Positions 18,404 to 26,099 of a stretch of 64,000 nt of DNA are shown piece by piece. Both the position numbers and the translations under genes were made by a program. Under the pieces are notes generated by a model that searched no databases, was not told the origin of the DNA, and saw nothing but the letters and a program-made list of their open reading frames with translations. Source of the stretch: SHZI01 sp963802215 (lineage in GTDB: Bacteria > Pseudomonadota > Gammaproteobacteria > Steroidobacterales > GCA-2729495); contig CAWDHQ010000001.1 in assembly GCA_963802215.1 (NCBI GenBank), forward strand, positions 434,001 through 498,000, given 5' to 3'. The stretch's first letter is position 1, and the number at the start of each line of letters is the position of its first letter.

Positions 18404-18973
18404 ATGGAATTGCAGGGTACGACTTCAGGGGCTGACCGGCTGATCTGGATCGATCTCGAGATGACCGGCCTGGACACCCAGCGGGATTCTATCATCGAGA
18501 TCGCGACGGTCGTGACCGACAAGGATCTCGTCGTCGTCGCGGAGGGGCCCGTCCTCGCCATTCACCAGTCCGATGACGTGCTGGGCGCCATGGACGAGTG
18601 GAACACCCGGCAGCACGGCAGGTCCGGGCTCACGGAGAGGGTGCGTCAGAGCGCGGTGAGCGCGGCCGAGGCCGAGCGGCAGACGCTGGATTTCCTGGCC
18701 CCGCTCGTGGCCGCGAAGGCGTCACCGATGTGCGGCAACAGCATCTGCCAGGACCGTCGCTTCCTTGCGCGGGAAATGCCGGGCCTCGAGGCGTTCTTCC
18801 ATTACCGTAACCTGGACGTGTCGACCCTGAAGATCCTCGCCGGGCTCTGGGCACCCCAGGTGCTGGCCGGCGTGACCAAGAGCAGCACGCACCTGGCACT
18901 GGCCGACATCCACGACTCGATTGCGGAGCTGCGGCACTACCGCGAGCACCTGTTCCTCAACCGGCCGACGTGA
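18404..18973 (+). CDS. orn: Oligoribonuclease
   Basis: Orn is the 3'-5' exonuclease that degrades di- and short oligonucleotides, including pGpG from c-di-GMP turnover. DEDDh motifs: WIDLEMTGLD (Exo I), CGNSICQDRRFL (Exo II) and HLALADIHDSIAELRHYR (Exo III). 189 residues, normal length. The 3' end overlaps the convergent MAPEG gene by 17 bp. Its role in c-di-GMP turnover is of interest given the riboswitch at 40 kb. Confidence 0.95.
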   Translation: MELQGTTSGADRLIWIDLEMTGLDTQRDSIIEIATVVTDKDLVVVAEGPVLAIHQSDDVLGAMDEWNTRQHGRSGLTERVRQSAVSAAEAERQTLDFLAPLVAAKASPMCGNSICQDRRFLAREMPGLEAFFHYRNLDVSTLKILAGLWAPQVLAGVTKSSTHLALADIHDSIAELRHYREHLFLNRPT

Positions 18974-19334
18974 CGAACAGCGCGACGGTGCAGCCGAAGG
19001 CGACCAGCCAGACCAGCGAGCGCAGCGTCGACCGGTCGGCGATGTAGCAGAGTCCGTAGGCCGCCCGCGCGACGGTGAAGGTGACCGCCAGCCCGTCGAT
19101 GGTGGCCTGGGGAGTGGCACAGAGGTGGGCGATGATGACGCCGGCGGCGAAGGGTGGGAACGCCTCATAGGCGTTCTGCTGGGCGAAGTTGGCCCGGGCG
19201 GGCCAGCCCTGGAGCGAGCCGAGGAATTCGCGGGGCCGGGCGTTGTCGTAGCCCTTGATACCCGACTTGGCGGCGCCTGCCCAGACGATGGGCATGAAGG
19301 CGGCGATCAGCACGCACCAGTAGGCGATGGTCAT
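18957..19334 (-). CDS. MAPEG-family membrane protein
   Basis: A 125-residue protein with four hydrophobic helices (about 1-20, 58-75, 78-95, 103-122) and the family motif NAYEAFPPFAAGV together with AxRAAYGLCYIAD. The MAPEG family includes glutathione transferases and eicosanoid enzymes; bacterial members are mostly uncharacterised. It lies 16 bp downstream of ppsA on the same strand. Confidence 0.85.
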   Translation of the reverse strand: MTIAYWCVLIAAFMPIVWAGAAKSGIKGYDNARPREFLGSLQGWPARANFAQQNAYEAFPPFAAGVIIAHLCATPQATIDGLAVTFTVARAAYGLCYIADRSTLRSLVWLVAFGCTVALFVTSAG

Positions 19335-19350
19335 GGGCGGGTCCTCCCGG

Positions 19351-21750
19351 TCATTGCACGTTCTTCCCGGCGAGGAACAGCCAGGTTTCCACCACCGAGT
19401 CCGGATTCAGCGACACGCTGCCGATGCCCTGCGCGACGAGCCACCGGGCCAGGTCCGGGTGATCGGACGGCCCCTGGCCGCAGATGCCGACGTACTTGCC
19501 TTCCTGGAGGCAGGCATCGATGGCCATCTTGAGCAGCATGCGGACCGCTTCATCCCGCTCGTCGAACAGGCCGGCCACCAGCCCCGAATCCCGGTCAAGG
19601 CCCAGGGTCAGCTGGGTGAGGTCGTTCGAGCCGATGGACATGCCATCGAAGTACTGGAGGTACTGGCGGGCGAGGAGGGCATTGGTCGGCACTTCGCACA
19701 TCATGATCAGGCGCAGGCCGTTTTCGCCGCGCCGGAGCCCGTTGGCCGCGAGCAGTTCCGTCACGCCGCGGGCCTCGGCAACGGTGCGGACGAACGGGAC
19801 CATGACCTCGACGTTGGTGAGGCCCATGTCCTCGCGCACCCGCTTCAGCGCGCGGCACTCGAGCTCGAAGCAGGGGCGAAAGCTCTCGGCGAGGTAGCGG
19901 GAGGCGCCACGAAACCCGAGCATGGGGTTCTCCTCATGGGGCTCGTACTGCTGCCCGCCGATCAGGTTGGCGTATTCGTTCGACTTGAAGTCGGACAGCC
20001 GGACGATCACCGGGTTCGGCGCAAACGCGGCAGCGATCGTGCTGATGCCCTCGGCAAGGCGGGCCACGAAGAATTCCACAGGATCGCTGTAGCCGGCCAT
20101 CTGTTCCCGGATGACCTCCCGGAGCTCGGGCCGCAGCCGGTCGAACTCCAGGATCGCCTTGGGATGCACCCCGATCATGCGGTTCACGATGAACTCGAGC
20201 CGCGCGAGGCCGACGCCGTGATTCGGCAGGTTCGCGAAGTCGAAGGCCCGGTCGGGGTTGCCGACGTTCATCATGATCTTCACGGGAATGTCGGGCAGCC
20301 TGCTGAGCTCGATGCGCTGCTGCTCGAAGTCGAGCGCGCCGTCGTAGACTAAGCCTTCATCGCCCTCGGCGCAGGAGACGGTGACCGGGGAGCCGTCCGG
20401 GATGGCGTGCGTGGCGTCGCCGCAGCCCACCACGGCCGGTATGCCGAGTTCCCGGGCAATGATGGCGGCGTGGCAGGTCCGGCCGCCCCGGTTGGTGACG
20501 ATGGCGGAGGCCCGCTTCATCACCGGCTCCCAGTCGGGATCCGTCATGTCGGCGACCAGCACGTCGCCGTCCCGCACCTGGCTCATCTCGGACGTGTTCG
20601 CGATGATGCGCGCCCGGCCCGCGCCAATGCGCTGGCCGATGCTCCGGCCCCGGACCAGGATCTTCGAGCGCGCCTTGAGGCGATAGCGAAGCAGGGTATT
20701 GCCCGTGCGGCTCTGGACCGTCTCGGGCCGTGCCTGGAGGACGTAGAGCTGGCCGTCGACGCCGTCCTTGCCCCACTCGATGTCCATGGGCCTGCCGTAG
20801 TGCTGCTCGATGATCAGGGCCTGGCGGGCGAGCGCTTCCACGTCGGCATCGGTCAGCGAGAAACGGCCGGCGTCGGCCGGCGGCACGTCCTCGGTGCGAA
20901 CCGTCTTCCCGGGCTCGGCGGAGTCCGAGTACACCATGCGGATCTTCTTGCTGCCCAGCTTGCGGCGCAGCACGGGCCGCTTGCCGGCCCGGAGGGCGGG
21001 TTTGTACACGTAGAACTCGTCCGGGTTCACCGCGCCCTGCACGACCGTCTCGCCCAGTCCCCAGGAGGACGTGATGAAGACCACGTCGCGAAAGCCGGAT
21101 TCGGTGTCGAGGGTGAACATCACGCCGCTCGCGCCGACGTCGGAGCGCACCATGTGCTGCACGCCCGCCGAGAGGGCCACGTGCCGGTGGTCGAAGTCCT
21201 GGTGCACGCGGTAGGCGATGGCCCTGTCGTTGTAGAGCGACGCGAAGACGTGATGCAGCGCCTCGAGGAGGCGCGGCAGTCCGCGGATGTTCAGGAATGT
21301 CTCCTGCTGCCCGGCAAACGAGGCCTCCGGCAGGTCCTCGGCGGTCGCCGACGAGCGCACGGCGACCACGAGTTCGCCCCGGTGTCCGGCGGCCATCGCG
21401 TGCCACGCGTCCGTGACCTGCTGGACGAGCCTGCCGGGCAGCGGGGCCTTGAGGATCCAGCTGCGGATCTCGCTGCCCGTGCGGGCAAGCGTCTCCACGT
21501 CGTCCACGTCCAGGTCGGCCAGCGCGGCGTCGATGCGCTCCGCAAGCCCGTCCCGGGCCAGGAACTCCCGGTAGGCGTCCGCGGTGGTGGCGAAGCCGTC
21601 CGGCACCCGGAGCCCCAGCGTGGAGAGCTGGCCGAGCAGCTCGCCCAGGGAGGCATTCTTGCCGCCCACCCGGTGCACGTCGCTCATCCGCAGGGAGCGG
21701 AGGGGAACCACGCAGGAATCCAAGTTGCCTCCAGTATCGCGACCGGCCAT
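19351..21750 (-). CDS. ppsA: Phosphoenolpyruvate synthase
   Basis: PpsA converts pyruvate and ATP to PEP, AMP and phosphate in gluconeogenesis. The 799-residue protein has the N-terminal PEP-utilising ATP-grasp domain (VGGKNASLGELLGQL), the phospho-histidine domain with GGRTCHAAIIARELG, and the C-terminal TIM barrel with VPFVRTV, GSNDLTQLTLGLDRDS and CGQGPSDHP. The ATG at 21750 gives an N-terminus like E. coli PpsA; an upstream start at 21813 would overlap ppsR. It is head to head with its regulator ppsR. Confidence 0.93.
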   Translation of the reverse strand: MAGRDTGGNLDSCVVPLRSLRMSDVHRVGGKNASLGELLGQLSTLGLRVPDGFATTADAYREFLARDGLAERIDAALADLDVDDVETLARTGSEIRSWILKAPLPGRLVQQVTDAWHAMAAGHRGELVVAVRSSATAEDLPEASFAGQQETFLNIRGLPRLLEALHHVFASLYNDRAIAYRVHQDFDHRHVALSAGVQHMVRSDVGASGVMFTLDTESGFRDVVFITSSWGLGETVVQGAVNPDEFYVYKPALRAGKRPVLRRKLGSKKIRMVYSDSAEPGKTVRTEDVPPADAGRFSLTDADVEALARQALIIEQHYGRPMDIEWGKDGVDGQLYVLQARPETVQSRTGNTLLRYRLKARSKILVRGRSIGQRIGAGRARIIANTSEMSQVRDGDVLVADMTDPDWEPVMKRASAIVTNRGGRTCHAAIIARELGIPAVVGCGDATHAIPDGSPVTVSCAEGDEGLVYDGALDFEQQRIELSRLPDIPVKIMMNVGNPDRAFDFANLPNHGVGLARLEFIVNRMIGVHPKAILEFDRLRPELREVIREQMAGYSDPVEFFVARLAEGISTIAAAFAPNPVIVRLSDFKSNEYANLIGGQQYEPHEENPMLGFRGASRYLAESFRPCFELECRALKRVREDMGLTNVEVMVPFVRTVAEARGVTELLAANGLRRGENGLRLIMMCEVPTNALLARQYLQYFDGMSIGSNDLTQLTLGLDRDSGLVAGLFDERDEAVRMLLKMAIDACLQEGKYVGICGQGPSDHPDLARWLVAQGIGSVSLNPDSVVETWLFLAGKNVQ

Positions 21751-21788
21751 GATCCAGCCTGTTGTCCAGCGCAGTGTTGAATTCGCCG

Positions 21789-22682
21789 ATGACGGAGCCC
21801 GGAAAGCCTGCAAATGACAAGCCTGCCACTGACAAGCCTGAAGTTACCGGGCCTCAGAAGAATCGACGCGTCGTGTTTTTTCTGTCGGACCAGACCGGGG
21901 TCACGGCGGAGACGCTCGGCCGCAGTCTGTTAACTCAATTCGAAGGCTACGACTTCGATCAAGTCACTGTGCCATTTATCGATTCTGTTGACAAGGCAGA
22001 CGAGGCCGTGCACCGGATCAACGCCTTCGCCGCGGAGTCGGGCACCCGGCCGATCATTTTCAGCACGCTCGTGCACGACGACATCCGGGAGAGGTTCACG
22101 CGGGCGAACGGGCTGCTGCTGGACTTCTTTTCTACGTTCCTCGGGCAGCTGGAGCGGGAGCTGCTCATCCGCTCGTCGCACACGGTGGGCCGCGCCCACG
22201 GCATTAAGGACCCGGGTGCCTACGACAAGCGCATCGAGGCCACCAACTTCGCGCTCAACAACGACGACGGCACCCGGACCAGCGAGTACGACCGGGCCGA
22301 CGTGATCCTGCTCGGCGTGTCGCGCTCGGGCAAGACGCCCACCTGCCTCTACCTCGCGCTGACCTACGGCGTCTTCGCCGCCAACTACCCGTTATCGGAG
22401 GACGAGTTCGAGACCGGCCGGCTGCCCCGGCTCCTGGAGCCCCACCGGAACAAGCTGTTCGGCCTCAGCATCTCGCCGGAGCGGCTCCAGCAGATTCGCC
22501 GTGAACGCCGCCCCGAGGGCCGCTACGCGTCTATCGAGCAGGTGCGCTACGAACTGCGGGGAGCGGAGGCCCTGTTCCGGCGTTACCAGATCAGCTGGGT
22601 CGATACGACCGGCTTCTCCATCGAGGAGATCGCCAGCAAGATCCTCAGCACGACGGGAATCGAACGCCGCGTCCGTCCCTGA
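21789..22682 (+). CDS. ppsR: PEP synthase regulatory kinase/pyrophosphorylase
   Basis: PpsR (DUF299) inactivates PpsA by ADP-dependent phosphorylation of an active-site threonine and reactivates it by phosphorolysis. The P-loop-like motif GVSRSGKTPTCLYLA and the N-terminal FFLSDQTGVTAETLG are diagnostic, as is the C-terminal DTTGFSIEEIASKIL. The ATG at 21789 is favoured; 21762 would add nine residues and nearly abut ppsA. The TGA stop is completed by the first bases of the 60-bp palindrome that follows. Confidence 0.92.
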   Translation: MTEPGKPANDKPATDKPEVTGPQKNRRVVFFLSDQTGVTAETLGRSLLTQFEGYDFDQVTVPFIDSVDKADEAVHRINAFAAESGTRPIIFSTLVHDDIRERFTRANGLLLDFFSTFLGQLERELLIRSSHTVGRAHGIKDPGAYDKRIEATNFALNNDDGTRTSEYDRADVILLGVSRSGKTPTCLYLALTYGVFAANYPLSEDEFETGRLPRLLEPHRNKLFGLSISPERLQQIRRERRPEGRYASIEQVRYELRGAEALFRRYQISWVDTTGFSIEEIASKILSTTGIERRVRP

Positions 22683-22740
22683 TCAAATTGGGGTCAGACT
22701 GCTATTTCCGGGGAAATAGCAGTCTGACCCCAATTTGATC
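22681..22740. repeat. 60-bp near-perfect palindrome between ppsR and pgm
   Basis: Two 29-bp arms (22681-22709 and 22712-22740) are exact reverse complements with a 2-nt GG centre. The outer part contains AAATTGGGGTCAGAC. The last ten bases (CAATTTGATC) are repeated directly at 22741-22750. The palindrome supplies part of the ppsR stop, and the extra decamer supplies the pgm stop. It could be a bidirectional terminator or a mobile REP/MITE-like element; the lack of U-runs and the extra direct repeat favour the latter. Confidence 0.85.
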
Positions 22741-22748
22741 CAATTTGA

Positions 22749-24389
22749 TCAGATCATGCTGGTGGGGGCGGAGAGTCCGGTGTGGTGGGCGATCCGGGCG
22801 ATCTGTGCCGCGAGCTGGCCCAGGGGTGTCACGGCAGTCGATGTCTGCCACGCGATCTCCCCGGGTTCGGTCACGTGCCGCTCCAGGTACACGCGCAGCG
22901 TCGCGCCGGCCGTCCCCGTGCCGGAGAGGCGATACACGATGCGGGTGCCATTGCTGAAGATCAGCCGCACGCCCTGGTGCGCCGACTCGCTGGCATCCAC
23001 CGGATCCCGGTAGCGGAAGTCGTCGGCAGTCTCGATGATCCCGCCCGCCGGGTTGGAGCCCTGCAGTGCCGGCAGCAGGCGGCGCAGTGCCTCCATCAGC
23101 TCGCTGGCCCGGCCCGCGTCGGCCACCTCGTAGTCCTGGCGCTGGTAATGGTGACGGCCGTACCGGGCCCAGTGCTCGCGCAGGATCTCCGGCAGGGACC
23201 GCCCATCCACCGCCAGCAGGTTCAGCCAGAACAGCACCGCCCAGAGGCCATCCTTCTCCCGGCAGTGCGCGGAACTGGTGCCGAAGCTTTCCTCGCCGCA
23301 GAGGCCGATCAGGCCGGCCTCCAGCAGGTTGCAGAAGAAGCGCCAGCCGGTCGGCGTCTCGTAGCAGGGGAGGCCCTGGCTGGCGGCGACCGTGTCCAGC
23401 GCCCGGCTTGTGGGCATGGAGCGGGCCACCCCGGGCACGCCGTGCCGGTAGCCGGGAATGCGCGCGATGTTGGCCAGCATCACCGCGACGCTGTCACAGG
23501 GCGACAGGAAGGTGCCCGGCCCGAGGATCATGTTCCGGTCGCCGTCGCCATCCGACGCCGCGAGCAGTTCCGGCGCGCCGGCTCCGCGCGACTCTGCAAC
23601 GAGCCCGGCAGCGTCGATCGGGTTCGGGTCGGGGTGCAGCCCGCCGAAGTCCGGGAGAGGATCGGCGTTCCGCAGGCAATCCGGCGGCGCTCCGAGGCGG
23701 TCCACGAGGATCCGGCGGGCGTAGGGCCCGGTCACGGCGTGCATGGCGTCGAAGCGGATCCGGTGGCCGGCGCGCAGCCAGTCCGCGATGCGCTGGAAGT
23801 CGAACAGGGATTCCATCAGCCCGGCATAGTCCGCGACCGGGTCCACCACCTCCACGACCAGGCCCCCGATGCGGGTGATGCCGGTTGCGGAGAGGTCGAC
23901 AGGCGGCAGCTCGGCCCGGCGATACCCGGTCAGCTGCTGGCTGATGCGAAACACCTCGTCCGTGACGTGCTCCGGTGCCTGGCCCCCCGTCGGTGTATTG
24001 AACTTGAGGCCGAAATCGCCGGTGGGTCCGCCGGGGTTGTGGCTCGCCGTCAGCAGGAAGCCCGCTGCCGCGTGTCGCTGCCGGATGAGATGGGACGCTG
24101 CGGGCGTCGACAGCAGGCCATGCTGGCCGACGATGATCTCGCTGACTCCGTTCGCGACGGCAACGGCCATCAGGCGCTGGATCGCCTCGCTGTTGAAGAA
24201 GCGTCCATCGCCGCCGACCACCAGCCTCGAACCCGCGGGCAGCCGGAGCGTCGAGAAGACGGCCTGCGTGAACATCTCGACGTAATGTGGCTGGCGGAAC
24301 ACGCTCACCTTCTTGCGAAGGCCGGCGGTGCCCGGGCGCTGATCCATGAAGGGTGGAGAGCGGACGTCAATGATGTCAAGCGTGGACAC
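22749..24389 (-). CDS. pgm: Phosphoglucomutase (alpha-D-phosphohexomutase family)
   Basis: Pgm interconverts glucose 1-phosphate and glucose 6-phosphate. Motifs: N-terminal QRPGTAGLRKKV, the phosphoserine loop LTASHNPGG, the metal loop DGDGDR, the sugar loop GEESFG and the phosphate loop RLSGTGTAGATLR. With the GTG at 24389 the length is 546 residues, as usual for this family. A longer in-frame extension to 24935 lies antisense to the DUF1249 gene and is rejected. The stop lies in the extra decamer beside the palindrome, yet the C-terminus is family-typical, so the gene is intact. Confidence 0.92.
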   Translation of the reverse strand: MSTLDIIDVRSPPFMDQRPGTAGLRKKVSVFRQPHYVEMFTQAVFSTLRLPAGSRLVVGGDGRFFNSEAIQRLMAVAVANGVSEIIVGQHGLLSTPAASHLIRQRHAAAGFLLTASHNPGGPTGDFGLKFNTPTGGQAPEHVTDEVFRISQQLTGYRRAELPPVDLSATGITRIGGLVVEVVDPVADYAGLMESLFDFQRIADWLRAGHRIRFDAMHAVTGPYARRILVDRLGAPPDCLRNADPLPDFGGLHPDPNPIDAAGLVAESRGAGAPELLAASDGDGDRNMILGPGTFLSPCDSVAVMLANIARIPGYRHGVPGVARSMPTSRALDTVAASQGLPCYETPTGWRFFCNLLEAGLIGLCGEESFGTSSAHCREKDGLWAVLFWLNLLAVDGRSLPEILREHWARYGRHHYQRQDYEVADAGRASELMEALRRLLPALQGSNPAGGIIETADDFRYRDPVDASESAHQGVRLIFSNGTRIVYRLSGTGTAGATLRVYLERHVTEPGEIAWQTSTAVTPLGQLAAQIARIAHHTGLSAPTSMI

Positions 24390-24479
24390 GGTCACAGTCC
24401 CTGGCCGGTTTTCGTTTACTGTTGAGAGCGGTTCGGCAACGCGGAAAGTGTGCACGAAACGCTGTGCTATAGTCCAAAC

Positions 24480-24950
24480 GTGCTTGCAGACAGCTACATC
24501 GTTCCACAATGCAGGGCCGAGCCGCGCAGCCTTGGCGCGCTCATGGCCCTGTATGAAGGCAACTTCATCAAGATGAACGCGCTGGCACCGGCCCTGCGAT
24601 TGCCACTGCGATTCACCGGGGGCCCGTTGGCCTGCATTTCCCGCACCGCCCGGGACTTCGACCTGCATCTCTGCGTGGATGCCGTCACCCGCTACACCAT
24701 CGACCTCCGGCTGACCTACCTCTTCGAGGACGCCGCGGGTACGGCCGCCGATCCGGATCTCCACCTCCGCGTGTACCTCGATGCCCGCATGGTGGAAGTC
24801 ATCAGCTGGTCGGTGTCGCACCGCCACGAGGTGCTGCGCCAGCTCGCCGTCAGCAGCTCCCGGGAGCTCGACCGCCGCTGGTCCCGGAACATCATGCTGG
24901 GCAAGTGGCTGGATTACCTGGGCGACAGGGGCCACTGCCTCCAGGCGTGA
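24480..24950 (+). CDS. DUF1249 family protein (YqiB-like)
   Basis: A small cytoplasmic protein of unknown function, conserved in gammaproteobacteria. Recognisable features: LMALYEGNFIKM, TRYTIDLRLTYLF, LHLRVYLDARMVEVIS and the ending RNIMLGKWLDYLGDRGHCL, corresponding to the FLADWLRYCLAHG tail of E. coli YqiB. The GTG at 24480 is preferred because TATAGT (24468-24473) ends 6 nt upstream, implying a leaderless mRNA; a GTG at 24450 would extend it by ten residues. Confidence 0.8.
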   Translation: MLADSYIVPQCRAEPRSLGALMALYEGNFIKMNALAPALRLPLRFTGGPLACISRTARDFDLHLCVDAVTRYTIDLRLTYLFEDAAGTAADPDLHLRVYLDARMVEVISWSVSHRHEVLRQLAVSSSRELDRRWSRNIMLGKWLDYLGDRGHCLQA

Positions 24951-25045
24951 CGCGCGTCACGGCCGTCCCCGGCCGGCAGGCCCGGCGCCCGCCAAGTGTC
25001 GATTGCTTCAACGGCGCCCAGACTGCGTTTCGTTAACTTCATCGG

Positions 25046-26092
25046 GTGCTCGCTCTCGCCCAGCAACTCCTGGCCCGTCGCAGGCCGGTCGACGACGACC
25101 GGCTGCTGCGCCTGTTCTGGAACCGGGCCGAGCTCAAGCGGGAGTTCGCCAAGCTCCAGCGGGAACGGGAGCGGATGGTCGACCAGATCCGCCAGCAGGA
25201 GGGCGCCATGCTCCGGGCGCAGCAGCGCCTCGACCAGCTGGAGGGGCTGCTGGCCGACCCGGAACGCGCGGCCAATGCCGCCGTCTACTTCCAGTTGCGC
25301 GGCATCTGGGCCTATGGCCGCCGCCGCCTCGGCCGGCTCGCCCGGGACCTCACCACCCGGCAGCAGGAGCGCGAGGGACAGCGGGAGGCGGCGCGCTTCG
25401 AGGAGCACCGCGTCGCCGCGCTCCATGCCATCGACCAGAGGCTGCAGCCACTGCACGAGCGCCGGGCGCAGCTGGAGGGCGAGCTGACCGCGGTTCGCGC
25501 GCAGCGCTTCGAACGCACGGGATTCTGGAATTACTTCGCGCGGCGTCGCCTGGATTCCGAGCAGGCCGTCCTGGTGGCGGCCCGGCAATCGGTGGACGAG
25601 CAGGTCGAGCGCTATGAACGGGCCCGCAATGACAAGCTGAAGGAGGAGGCCCCGCTGCCGGACGTCATCGGCGTCGAGGGCAAGCGCCTGGTCAATCTCT
25701 CGGTACTTGCGCTGGCCCAGGAGCTGCTGCTGGCATTCCGCGAGCACGACGTGGCCATGCTGGCCCGCGACGCATCGCTGCGGCAGGTGTCCGAGGTCAG
25801 CTACGGGCAGCTGCAGGCCTGCCGGGACTTCAGCCGGCGGATCGAGGGCGTGCTGCGCAGTGTGGAGGCCATGGACGAGCTGGCGGCCCGCATGCGCCGG
25901 CGCGCGGAGTTCCTGCGCCAGACCGTGACCTACAGGCGGGATGCCGACACGGTGCCGGCGCCGGATGGCCTGGCGGTGGTTCCCGTGGAACTGTCCCGGG
26001 ACGGCGAGCCGCGGCCGGCGGGGGGCCACGAATTGCCCGTGAATGTCCTCGCCGACGAGTACTGGGACATCTACAGCGTGTTGCTGCACTAG
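25046..26092 (+). CDS. Coiled-coil protein of unknown function
   Basis: A 348-residue soluble protein without signal or membrane segment. Residues about 27-70 (RAELKREFAKLQRERERM) and 92-150 are strongly charged and heptad-like, so long coiled coils are expected. A short globular region follows (about 200-290), with a Pro-rich tail. No catalytic motif is recognised. It starts with GTG and is convergent with prc. Nothing in the neighbourhood assigns a role. Confidence 0.7.
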   Translation: MLALAQQLLARRRPVDDDRLLRLFWNRAELKREFAKLQRERERMVDQIRQQEGAMLRAQQRLDQLEGLLADPERAANAAVYFQLRGIWAYGRRRLGRLARDLTTRQQEREGQREAARFEEHRVAALHAIDQRLQPLHERRAQLEGELTAVRAQRFERTGFWNYFARRRLDSEQAVLVAARQSVDEQVERYERARNDKLKEEAPLPDVIGVEGKRLVNLSVLALAQELLLAFREHDVAMLARDASLRQVSEVSYGQLQACRDFSRRIEGVLRSVEAMDELAARMRRRAEFLRQTVTYRRDADTVPAPDGLAVVPVELSRDGEPRPAGGHELPVNVLADEYWDIYSVLLH

Positions 26093-26099
26093 CCCGGGG

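Noticed and set aside
22749..24389. pgm or ppsR truncated by the palindrome
   Set aside because: Both proteins end with family-typical C-termini of normal length, so the element only supplies stop codons.
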